NCBI GenBank assembly: GCA_007118795.1 | Contig: SKQX01000097.1 | Coordinates: 1 to 9,283 of the forward strand | Length of the DNA stretch: 9,283 nucleotides | Source: Thermoflexales bacterium | GTDB taxonomy: Bacteria > Chloroflexota > Anaerolineae > B4-G1 | Direction of reading: 5' to 3' | Shown: in pieces, positions 1 through 6,547 of the stretch | How the letters are laid out: each line of letters starts with the position of its first letter | Position numbering within the stretch: the first letter of the stretch is position 1 | Made by a program: the position numbers and the translations under genes | Notes under the pieces: model-generated | What the model was told of the DNA's origin: nothing | Database searches by the model: none | The model's input: the letters and a program-made list of their open reading frames with translations, nothing else

Positions 1-465
1 ATCGGCCGGCCCGGGCTGAAGGATGGGGTCCCAATCGGCGCATTCGTTGGTGTTGGCCAGGACGTGGTTGTTCGACAGCAGAAAGAGCTCCGCCCCGCGG
101 TGGACCAGACAGCCGAAGGTCCCCGCTGTGATCATATAGTGGCCCACCGACACCCCCGGAGGAACGACCGGGCGCCAGCGATCTCGCGGACTGGGCTCCA
201 GCGGGCCCTCGGGGAAGGCCCGCAGCACGCCGGTCTCCACGACATCTGTCCGCAGATCGTCCAGTCTCTGCGGGACCCGATCCTGGGGCGTCAATGCTGC
301 CAACGGCTTTTTCTGCGTGACAGAGACGACGACGCTCAACTCACCCGTGTCCTCGCCGCGCCTGATCTTGTGGCCCAGGCCTACGCCAACGACGTTCCGC
401 TTTCGCAGGAGATCGTCAGCATAGCTGTTCTTGACTTGCTTCGCCTTGGCCACCTGTTCAGCCAT
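1..465 (-). CDS. Trypsin-like serine protease, N-terminal 155 residues (3' part beyond left edge)
   Basis: An open frame reads from ATG at 465 through 155 codons to the left edge without a stop. Residues 1-23 are a charged helix-like stretch. Residues 24-83 form a small domain starting NVVGVGLG and containing VVVSVT and a PQDRVP segment. Residues 84-103 are a Pro-rich linker. From about residue 104 (GVSVGHYMITAGTFGCLV) a chymotrypsin-fold protease domain begins. The SNNHVLAN segment puts His134 where the catalytic His of the triad is expected; the Asp and Ser would lie outside the window. From memory this layout matches a bacterial family of trypsin-like, NAL1-related proteases. No signal peptide is visible, so a cytoplasmic location is likely. 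The start is supported by GGAGG ending 4 nt upstream. It overlaps the upstream gene by 8 nt (458-465), which suggests coupled translation. The substrate cannot be told from sequence. Confidence 0.8.
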   Translation of the reverse strand, partial: MAEQVAKAKQVKNSYADDLLRKRNVVGVGLGHKIRRGEDTGELSVVVSVTQKKPLAALTPQDRVPQRLDDLRTDVVETGVLRAFPEGPLEPSPRDRWRPVVPPGVSVGHYMITAGTFGCLVHRGAELFLLSNNHVLANTNECADWDPILQPGPAD

Positions 466-883
466 CGCACCTCCTCACCGACGCGTCGAGGGCTCGCGGT
501 TCGCCCATGGGCCGGACATCGACAGCGACCCCCTCTAGCTCCTCCGGTATCGTGTCGTCTGGGTCCAACATGGAGCTGACCACCTTTCGCGTGACGGAGA
601 CGACGATCACCGGTTCATCGGTGAGCTCCCCCTCTCGCTCTCGAAGCCCAACCCCTACGCCCACGACGTTGGCTTTGCCCATCAGTTCTTCCTCGTAGGT
701 CCTTCTCACCCGCCGAACCTGATCCATCAGCTCCTCGGGTGTGAAGCGCTCTTCTCTTCGGCGCTCCGAATCCTCTGCAGACCGTCCGCGGGAGCCCAGC
801 CCAATCCCCAGGGCCCCCAGCCAGCGCCGACAGCCCCTGCGACCGCCACTGATTTGCGTAGATCTCTTCTGACTTGTTCCCAT
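458..883 (-). CDS. Stand-alone NVVGVG-domain protein, paralogue of the protease N-terminus
   Basis: This 141-residue protein has no protease domain. Residues 72-131 align without gaps to residues 24-83 of the protease encoded just downstream; by hand I count 28 identities in 60, including NVVGVG, VVSVT, the D..P..L spacing and a final RA. It ends about 10 residues after the domain. Residues 1-46 are Arg-rich and look unlike a folded domain; 47-71 look helical. The start at 883 has GGAG 8 nt upstream. An alternative ATG at 727 (Met53) gives an 89-residue protein whose first residues, MDQV, line up with the protease's MAEQV; its GAGGAG lies only 3 nt away. The N-terminus is therefore uncertain while the domain is not. 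The stop overlaps the protease start by 8 nt. Function unknown; a regulator, chaperone or partner of the protease is inference from context only. Confidence 0.7.
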   Translation of the reverse strand: MGTSQKRSTQISGGRRGCRRWLGALGIGLGSRGRSAEDSERRREERFTPEELMDQVRRVRRTYEEELMGKANVVGVGVGLREREGELTDEPVIVVSVTRKVVSSMLDPDDTIPEELEGVAVDVRPMGEPRALDASVRRCDG

Positions 884-1026
884 GATTCGCTCTCCACCCA
901 GGCGTCCTCTCCCTCGACCTCAGCTCCACCCGATTGGCCGTCAAGAAGCTGTTTCAATCCCCCCTTGCCGGGCTCACCGGTGGACAGATCCGATGGGCGA
1001 CACCGGCGGCTTCGGAGCCATCCGGC

Positions 1027-1887
1027 TCATTCGCCCTCACGGACCTCGACTGACAGCTCAGCGTGGACCCGTTTCAGGCCATTCTCCACCCGCCGCCGGA
1101 ATCGCCGACGGTCGTCTTCAGAGAGCTCGAAGAGCGACAGGAGCTCAGCGGAGAAATCCGCGGGCTCTTCCGTCGGCTCCTCGTGTCGGTGCAGGGAGCG
1201 CATCCGTCGGCGAGTCACGCGGATGTACTCGCTCAGCGACTCGGTTCCAGCCTGATCGCTCAATGGGCCCCGGCCCGGAACAAGGGTGAAGCCGGCGTAT
1301 CTCGGGCGCCGGAGTTCGGTCAATGTGTGAAGCCACGCTCTCGTATCCGGCGTCTCGTCCATGACCGGCGGCCTGCCCACCACCAGGGTGTCGCCCACGA
1401 AGACGACCTCCCGATCGGGCAACTCCACCCAGGCGGAGCCGGGTGCCGCCCCCTCCACTCGCTCGATGGTCACGTCGACTCCACCCTTATGCAGGGTCAG
1501 CGCCTGGCCGAACAGGATCTCCGGGAGTACGATCTCCATGTCCATCAGAGCCGGCTCCTGCTCCGGATGCTCCCGGCTGAGACGCCGGATCACGTTCCGC
1601 CAGAACCCTTGGGTGTAATCAACCGCCAGCTGGTAGGCGGCTCTCGAAGCGACGATAGGTGCCTCGAGTAGGCCAGCGCACAGCAAGCGATGGGGATGGG
1701 CATCGGTCAGGGCGGTGTAGACGATGGGCTTCCCGGTCACGGCGCCGATCCTCTCGCGCCAGTCGACCGCGTTCTCCGGCAGCGTTGGGGCGTCCAGGGC
1801 CACCACACCCTCAGGTCCAACCACACAGGCGACGTTGACGTAGGGGTATTCAGTTGAGACGTACACGTTAGGCGCGATCTCTTTCAT
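1027..1887 (-). CDS. Metallo-beta-lactamase-fold protein with degenerate metal site
   Basis: This 286-residue protein has the layout of the metallo-beta-lactamase superfamily. It opens with NVYVSTEYPYVNVACVVGPEGVV, continues to ALDAP (Asp32), and has a later PGSAWVELPDREVVFVGDTLV strand-turn-strand with Asp166 of the usual GD motif. The metal-binding residues are largely changed. The usual THxHxDH reads TDAHPHR (residues 61-67), so only His64 sits in its normal place. The usual GHTPGS reads GAAPGS (146-151), losing another ligand. A normal dinuclear zinc site is therefore unlikely; a mononuclear site, another ligand set or a non-enzymatic role are possible. Residues from about 222 to 286 are highly charged, Arg/Glu-rich and helix-like. 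The start is ATG at 1887 with AAGGA 7 nt upstream, 83 nt after the alaX stop. Substrate unknown; fold assignment fairly sure. Confidence 0.82.
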   Translation of the reverse strand: MKEIAPNVYVSTEYPYVNVACVVGPEGVVALDAPTLPENAVDWRERIGAVTGKPIVYTALTDAHPHRLLCAGLLEAPIVASRAAYQLAVDYTQGFWRNVIRRLSREHPEQEPALMDMEIVLPEILFGQALTLHKGGVDVTIERVEGAAPGSAWVELPDREVVFVGDTLVVGRPPVMDETPDTRAWLHTLTELRRPRYAGFTLVPGRGPLSDQAGTESLSEYIRVTRRRMRSLHRHEEPTEEPADFSAELLSLFELSEDDRRRFRRRVENGLKRVHAELSVEVREGE

Positions 1888-1970
1888 CCTGTCTTCCTTG
1901 TGGTCTCTCCCAGATGGTCAGCAGCGGCTTGCCTGCGGCTGGCGCGAGTTCTCCGGCTCTCTCCCACCGA

Positions 1971-3200
1971 TCAAGCGTGCTCCAGTTCCTCCAGCAGCTC
2001 TTCGAGAAGATCCTTTATGTCGCCCAGAGGGGTCGCCGGTGCGCTGCCCTGAGCGACGTTCGGTCTGCCGCCCCCTTTACCGCCCAGGCGCTGGCACGCT
2101 TGTTGGAGAAGCTCGTTGACGTTCAGATCCAGGGCCTGGGCCCGGGCGAAGCAGCAATGGGTCCTGTCGTCGACGCTAAACAGCAGGGCCACGACAGCGG
2201 AGTGGTCGACCAGCTTCCGGGCCAGGGTGCGGAGATCATCAGGACTGCGGTCCGGCCATACCTGGCCTACCACTCGATAGGGACCTCGTGCCTCGGCGGT
2301 GGCCAGAAGTTGGTCGCTCTGGAGATCGAGGAGGTCCTGTCGCAGCGCCCGCTCAGTGCGGCGAAGCTCCCGACGCTCGTCCTGCAACCGCTGGATGGCC
2401 AAGTCCAGCTCCCGGTAACCGACGGTCATTCGGCTGGCCAGCGCGGTCAGCGTGTCGTGCTTCTCCCGGTAGTCCCGGAGCGCCCGCTCACCGCAGACGA
2501 AGGTGACCCGCGTCTCGGATCCTCGCCGCTCCAGGTCGACGATCTTGATCGTGCCGACCTCGCCGGTCCGCGCTACGTGCGTGCCGCCACAGGGGTTGAC
2601 GTCGAAGGGGGGGCTCTGCCCTCTTCCCCGGGCGCCGGCGATGATGAGCAGGCGGATGGGGCCGGTTACGTCATCCGGGGGATCCACGTCGTAGGTCTCT
2701 GGGGTGCCGCGGTCCAAGAGCTCGATGGCGATCGGCCGGTCATCCCACACAACCTTATTGGCAAGCGTCTCAGCGGCTACCACGTCCTCCATCGTGAGCC
2801 CGCTCACGTCGAGGTCGATGGTGCTCGACGAGGTGCCGAGATGGAAGCCCACGGTCGCCGCGTGGAGCCGCCTATCCAGGGCCGCCGAGAGGATGTGCTG
2901 ACCCGTGTGCTGCTGCATGTGGTCGAAACGACGCTGCCAGTCTACCTCGCCCTGCACGTACCGGTCGGGGATGGGCTCGGAGAGCACGTGGACCACGGCT
3001 TTGTCCCCTTCTCGCTTGACGACATCGATCACCTGGATCTCCCCCAGAGTACCGCGGTCGCCCGGTTGGCCGCCGGATTCCGGGTAGAACCCGGTCTGGT
3101 CGAGCACCACTGCGGGACGACCATCCCACGTCAGCTCCTCGACGACCTGGGCCTCGAATCGACATCGGTAGGCGTCGTTTGCGTACAATCGCTGGGTCAT
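1971..3200 (-). CDS. alaX: Alanyl-tRNA editing protein, AlaX long form with DHHA1 domain
   Basis: This 409-residue protein resembles the editing half of alanyl-tRNA synthetase without the aminoacylation domain. AlaX proteins deacylate mischarged tRNA-Ala (Ser or Gly) in the cytoplasm. Residues 1-95 form the beta-barrel part, with QTGFYPESGGQPGDRG typical of the family. The zinc-binding editing site is visible as HTGQH (His98, His102) and CGGTH (Cys204, His208). TVGFHLGTSSSTIDLD (116-131) matches the conserved editing-core strand. Residues about 262-300 are Leu/Arg/Glu-rich and look coiled-coil. Residues about 305-387 are a DHHA1/C-Ala-like domain ending in GGKGGGRPNVAQG. The tail is acidic and Leu/Glu-rich. 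Length fits the AlaX long form. The start ATG at 3200 shares ATGA with the histidine kinase stop, with GGAGG 4 nt upstream, so coupling is likely. All key residues are present. Confidence 0.93.
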   Translation of the reverse strand: MTQRLYANDAYRCRFEAQVVEELTWDGRPAVVLDQTGFYPESGGQPGDRGTLGEIQVIDVVKREGDKAVVHVLSEPIPDRYVQGEVDWQRRFDHMQQHTGQHILSAALDRRLHAATVGFHLGTSSSTIDLDVSGLTMEDVVAAETLANKVVWDDRPIAIELLDRGTPETYDVDPPDDVTGPIRLLIIAGARGRGQSPPFDVNPCGGTHVARTGEVGTIKIVDLERRGSETRVTFVCGERALRDYREKHDTLTALASRMTVGYRELDLAIQRLQDERRELRRTERALRQDLLDLQSDQLLATAEARGPYRVVGQVWPDRSPDDLRTLARKLVDHSAVVALLFSVDDRTHCCFARAQALDLNVNELLQQACQRLGGKGGGRPNVAQGSAPATPLGDIKDLLEELLEELEHA

Positions 3201-4786
3201 CGGTCCTCCACGGGCAGGCGGAACTTAAAGTGGCTTCCCTCTCCCAACTCACTCTCTACCCAGATCTCCCCTCCGTGGGCCTCCACAGCCAGCTTGCAGA
3301 AGGAGAGACCGAGACCGGTCCCTCTGGTGCCCCTGGCGTTTTCCAGCCGGGTGAAGGCTTCGAAGAGCTGCTCCTCCGTCCCCGGCGCCATGCCGGGGCC
3401 GTTGTCGGAGACGGTGAAGACCAAGGCCCCGTCCTCTTGTACGGCTTCGATGGATATGGTCCCCTCGGCAGGGGTGAACTTCGCCGCATTGTCCAGAAGG
3501 TTGGTCAGGACGCGTGTGGTCAGGTCGCGGTCCACGTAGAGCGGCGGAAGCTCGCCCGGGACATTGACGACCAACTTCTGCCGTTTCTTCTTGATGAGAG
3601 GAAGCACCAACTCGACCGCCTCCTGAGCCAGGGGCTTGGCGCCCACCAACGCCTTATTCAGCGTTGCCTTGCCCAGTTCGAGCCTGCGGATGTCCAGCAG
3701 AGAGTCGATGAGCCGATGCAGTCTATCACTGCTTCGCATAGCCATCTCCAGCACGTCGAGCAACGAGACGGTTTCGTCCTCTTGCAGCACCGCTGTGTGG
3801 ATCACCTGCAAGCTGCTGACTACGTTGGCGAGAGGGTTGCGCAGATCGTGCACGATCATCTGCGCCAGGTCATCCCGCATACGTTCCAGTTCCACTCTCT
3901 CGGTGATGTCGTGACCGATCCACTCAATGGCGGGGCGTCCGCCGTACTCGATGGGCGTCATCTGGACCTCGTACACAAGGGTCCCTTCCGATCTTTCCAG
4001 GCTCATCTCCGTCTCCACCTGGTCTCTCTCCCACAGTTCCTCCCAGGGGATCCCGATTTCAGCTTCGGCTTCGGCCAGCACGCTGAACCAGGAGGAGCCG
4101 ATGAGCTCCTCTGTCGTGCCACCGAAGACCTCGCCTGCTTTCTCATTCAGATCGATGATCTGGCCTTCGCGGTCTATGATGACGGTAGGCGCGGGACTGG
4201 CGTGGAATAGTCTCTCGTAGCGGCGCCCAGCCTCACAAGTACTCTGGAACAACCGCGCGTTGCGGATGGCCGGGGCCGCCTGGTCGGCGACTTGGGCGAG
4301 CAGCGCCGCTGTCCTCTCATCGAAGGAACCGGCGTGCGGGTTGAAGGCCTCGAGGACGCCGATGATGCAGTGGTCGATCGTGATGGGTGCCGCTAACACC
4401 ATCTCGGTCCGGACGCCAGTCCTTTCGTCGATGACGGGCCTGAAACGCGGGTGATCACAGGCATCGGGGATCAGGACGGCCGCTTCGGACTCAGCGACCA
4501 AACCGGCGATGCCCTCATCCAGGGGCAGGCGGAGGCCCGTCACGGGACCGCTGGCCTCGCCAACGTCTGCTTGGAGTACAAGCTGCGCAGCCTCCTCATC
4601 CACTATCGCCACGGAGACCCCGGTCACGTGGAAGCACTCGCGCACCTGGGACATCAGCAGCCGGATGACCTCATCTAGATCGAGTGTCGCGAGCAGAAGC
4701 TGGCTCGTCTCGTAGAGGAAGGTGAGCTCCGTCAGCGTGGCCTCAAACGGTGGATCCCGTCGAACTCCTCGCGACCGGTCATCCAT
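3197..4786 (-). CDS. Soluble GAF-PAS sensor histidine kinase
   Basis: This 529-residue protein is a two-component sensor kinase, which autophosphorylates on His and passes the phosphate to a response regulator. Domains in order: a GAF domain (about 20-178, with LPLDEGIAGLVAES and APITIDHCIIGVLEAFN), a PAS domain (about 187-298, ending GHDITERVELE), a HisKA dimerisation domain with the H-box MIVHDLRNPLANV (phosphoacceptor His313), and a HATPase domain (about 414-527) with N-box LLDNAAKF (Asn433), G1 DNGPGM (461-466), F-box FEAFTRLE and G2 GTGLGLS. All catalytic boxes look intact. There is no membrane segment, so it should sense an intracellular signal; the ligand is unknown and I see no chromophore or heme motif I would trust. 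The start overlaps the upstream kinase gene by 8 nt and has a strong GGAGGAGG at 4793-4800, 6 nt away. No response regulator is adjacent in the window. Confidence 0.95.
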   Translation of the reverse strand: MDDRSRGVRRDPPFEATLTELTFLYETSQLLLATLDLDEVIRLLMSQVRECFHVTGVSVAIVDEEAAQLVLQADVGEASGPVTGLRLPLDEGIAGLVAESEAAVLIPDACDHPRFRPVIDERTGVRTEMVLAAPITIDHCIIGVLEAFNPHAGSFDERTAALLAQVADQAAPAIRNARLFQSTCEAGRRYERLFHASPAPTVIIDREGQIIDLNEKAGEVFGGTTEELIGSSWFSVLAEAEAEIGIPWEELWERDQVETEMSLERSEGTLVYEVQMTPIEYGGRPAIEWIGHDITERVELERMRDDLAQMIVHDLRNPLANVVSSLQVIHTAVLQEDETVSLLDVLEMAMRSSDRLHRLIDSLLDIRRLELGKATLNKALVGAKPLAQEAVELVLPLIKKKRQKLVVNVPGELPPLYVDRDLTTRVLTNLLDNAAKFTPAEGTISIEAVQEDGALVFTVSDNGPGMAPGTEEQLFEAFTRLENARGTRGTGLGLSFCKLAVEAHGGEIWVESELGEGSHFKFRLPVEDR

Positions 4787-5429
4787 TCCCGTCCTCCTCC
4801 AGCAGCAGCTCTTTGCGAACGCCCAGCCTGGCCAGAACCTCTTCCACGATTAGCTCCCGGTGGCGGTTGTTGCCGACGAAATCCAATGTATCCGTCGGAG
4901 CGGTCAGGATGGGACACAGATCGAAGCCATCCACCCACCGTTCGTACAGCTCGTTGAGCTGGCCCAGATAGGCCGTCGGGATCTTTCTCTCGAACGATCG
5001 CCCACGCTTTCGAATGCGTTCCTCCAGAGTCGGGACCGACGCCCGCAGGTAGACGATGAGGTCCGGAGGCGGCAGCACCGACGTCACCACCTGATAGAGC
5101 TCCGAGTAGCTCTCGTAATCCCGCGCATCCATCCAGCCCTGGCGGTGGAGATTGCGGGCGAAGACCTCGGCATCCTCATAGACCGTTCGATCCTGGACCA
5201 CCGAGTCCGCCCGCTGGAGCAGCTGCCAGTGATGGCGCAGGCGACGGGAGAGGAAGTAGATCTGGGAGTGAAAGCTCCAACGCTCCATATCCTCGTAGAA
5301 GTCGGGCAGGTAGGGATTGTCGTCGACGGCCTCAAAGAAAGGCTCCCAACCCAGGCGCTGGCTGAGGAGTGCAGTCAGGGTGGACTTGCCCACCCCAATA
5401 TTGCCCGCGATGGCCACGAACCGCTTCAC
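4779..5429 (-). CDS. Deoxynucleoside kinase, Dck (dAdo/dCyd) type
   Basis: This enzyme phosphorylates deoxynucleosides at the 5' position for salvage into dNTPs. With GTG at 5429 the protein is 216 residues, close to my recollection of Bacillus subtilis Dck. The P-loop is GNIGVGKST (9-17). Glu33 in FEAVDDNPYLPDFYED is the expected catalytic base. WSFHSQIYFLSRR follows, then QDRTVYEDAEVFAR (79-92) carrying the DRS-like motif, and the Arg-rich lid RIRKRGRSFERK (138-149). NPYL, WSFH.QIYFL and QDR.VYED resemble Dck more than Dgk, but substrate choice is inference. The start is uncertain: ATG at 5474, ATG at 5513 and GTG at 5519 are also in frame. I prefer 5429 because it puts the P-loop where the family has it and has AGGA 6 nt upstream. 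The stop overlaps the histidine kinase start by 8 nt. Confidence 0.9.
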   Translation of the reverse strand: MKRFVAIAGNIGVGKSTLTALLSQRLGWEPFFEAVDDNPYLPDFYEDMERWSFHSQIYFLSRRLRHHWQLLQRADSVVQDRTVYEDAEVFARNLHRQGWMDARDYESYSELYQVVTSVLPPPDLIVYLRASVPTLEERIRKRGRSFERKIPTAYLGQLNELYERWVDGFDLCPILTAPTDTLDFVGNNRHRELIVEEVLARLGVRKELLLEEDGNG

Positions 5430-5605
5430 GCGAGGTCCTGGTCCACCCACAACGCAGTCCGGATACTGGCCCATCAATCCAAGTCCCCGTCTAGCTCCCG
5501 CGCTCCATCGCATGACCACGGCTTAGCTTCGCACGCCTGGCGGCATCTATCCATCGGGCATCGGTCTGCACCGGGCCCGGGCGGGTCCAGGCGGGCAGAG
5601 CAGCT

Positions 5606-6547
5606 CTATCCTGTCATCCCGTTAGCGGCTCGCTCGCGTACCGAGGCTCTGGAGCCGGGTGGCTGCTCGATGTCGACGCCCACCCGTTTAGCGAGGAGGA
5701 TCAGACACTCCATCGCATCCTTCAGGCTCTCCTGGAGGATGGACGTCGGTTGACCTGCCAACCCCCCTGGGTCCGCGGCGAGCAGCGGTCCAAGTCGCGC
5801 CATGGCCTCATTGGCGCGCATAAATGTGTCCAGAGCCTCCCGGCTCTTCCCTTCCGCAATCCGTCTCGGCGGCGGCCTATCCTTCCTGACCTGGGGCCGT
5901 TCCATCGCCGGCAGCGCCTGCTGATACCCACCAATGCCCAGTGCCCTTCGTACTTCATCTTCCACGAAAGCCAGAGCCGTGGCGTCTCGGACGACATTCA
6001 GATCCTCGGTATCGATGGTGAGGAGCGGCGTGCTTGTATAATGGGAGAAATACCGTGCGTAAGCTGCCTCTACGCTGGCGACGTACTCCCGGTCCATCTT
6101 CCTTTCGTAGGAGCGATCGCGGGCCGCAATGCGCGCGATCAGGGCGTCTGTATCTGCCCGGAGGTAGACCACCAGATCCGGCCGGGCGACCTGCTCCTCG
6201 AGGACGTTGTAGAGCCGCCGATAGATCTTGAGTTCTTCCACATCCAGGTTCAGGCGGGCGAAAAGGCTGTCCTTCCCGAAGGTATAGTCCGAGATCACCG
6301 ATTCGTCCCGGGTCAGGGAAAGGATCGACTGCTGCTGGCGGTATCGGCTGAGCAAGAAGAACATCTGCGTTTGAAACGCGTACCGGGCCCGGTCCGCGTA
6401 GAAGTTGCCCAGGAAAGGGTTCTCGTCGAAGGCCTCCAGGACCAGCTGCGACCCCAGCCGGGGCTGCAGGAGGCGGGCCAGGGTAGTCTTCCCCACGCCA
6501 ATGGGACCTTCGATAGCCAGGAAGAACGGTCTGGGCATCGGCCTCAC
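5606..6547 (-). CDS. Deoxynucleoside kinase, Dgk type, with C-terminal extension
   Basis: Residues 1-207 are a deoxynucleoside kinase: P-loop EGPIGVGKTT (13-22), Glu38 in LEAFDENPFLGNFYAD, AFQTQMFFLLSRY (57-69), SDYTFGKDSLFA (86-97) where Dck enzymes carry QDR.VYED, the RPDLVVYLRAD strand, and a lid RIAARDRSYERK (139-150). GPIG.GKTTL, DENPFL and the DY..(Y/F).K...FA motif match my recollection of Bacillus Dgk, so deoxyguanosine is a likely substrate (inference). The family is usually about 205-220 residues. Here about 105 more follow: a Pro/Arg-rich linker (209-236), a helix-like domain (237-294) that I do not recognise, and a basic tail. No frameshift is needed to explain them. The start GTG at 6547 shares GTGA with the upstream mutase stop; ATG at 6538 is an alternative. 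It lies 176 nt upstream of the Dck-type gene. Confidence 0.9.
   Translation of the reverse strand: MRPMPRPFFLAIEGPIGVGKTTLARLLQPRLGSQLVLEAFDENPFLGNFYADRARYAFQTQMFFLLSRYRQQQSILSLTRDESVISDYTFGKDSLFARLNLDVEELKIYRRLYNVLEEQVARPDLVVYLRADTDALIARIAARDRSYERKMDREYVASVEAAYARYFSHYTSTPLLTIDTEDLNVVRDATALAFVEDEVRRALGIGGYQQALPAMERPQVRKDRPPPRRIAEGKSREALDTFMRANEAMARLGPLLAADPGGLAGQPTSILQESLKDAMECLILLAKRVGVDIEQPPGSRASVRERAANGMTG

Noticed and set aside
961..1026. A CCGGTG/CACCGG inverted repeat after the metallo-beta-lactamase gene as a terminator.
   Set aside because: Only 6 bp with an 18-nt loop and no U-tract, so it is no better than chance in this base composition.
1914..3539. A 541-codon open frame on the plus strand opposite alaX and the end of the histidine kinase gene.
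   Set aside because: It mirrors the codon bias of real minus-strand genes with clear catalytic motifs; its translation shows no recognisable domain.
3179..4210. A 343-codon plus-strand frame opposite the histidine kinase gene.
   Set aside because: It is antisense to GAF, PAS and HisKA coding sequence; the translation is not protein-like and there is no good ribosome site.
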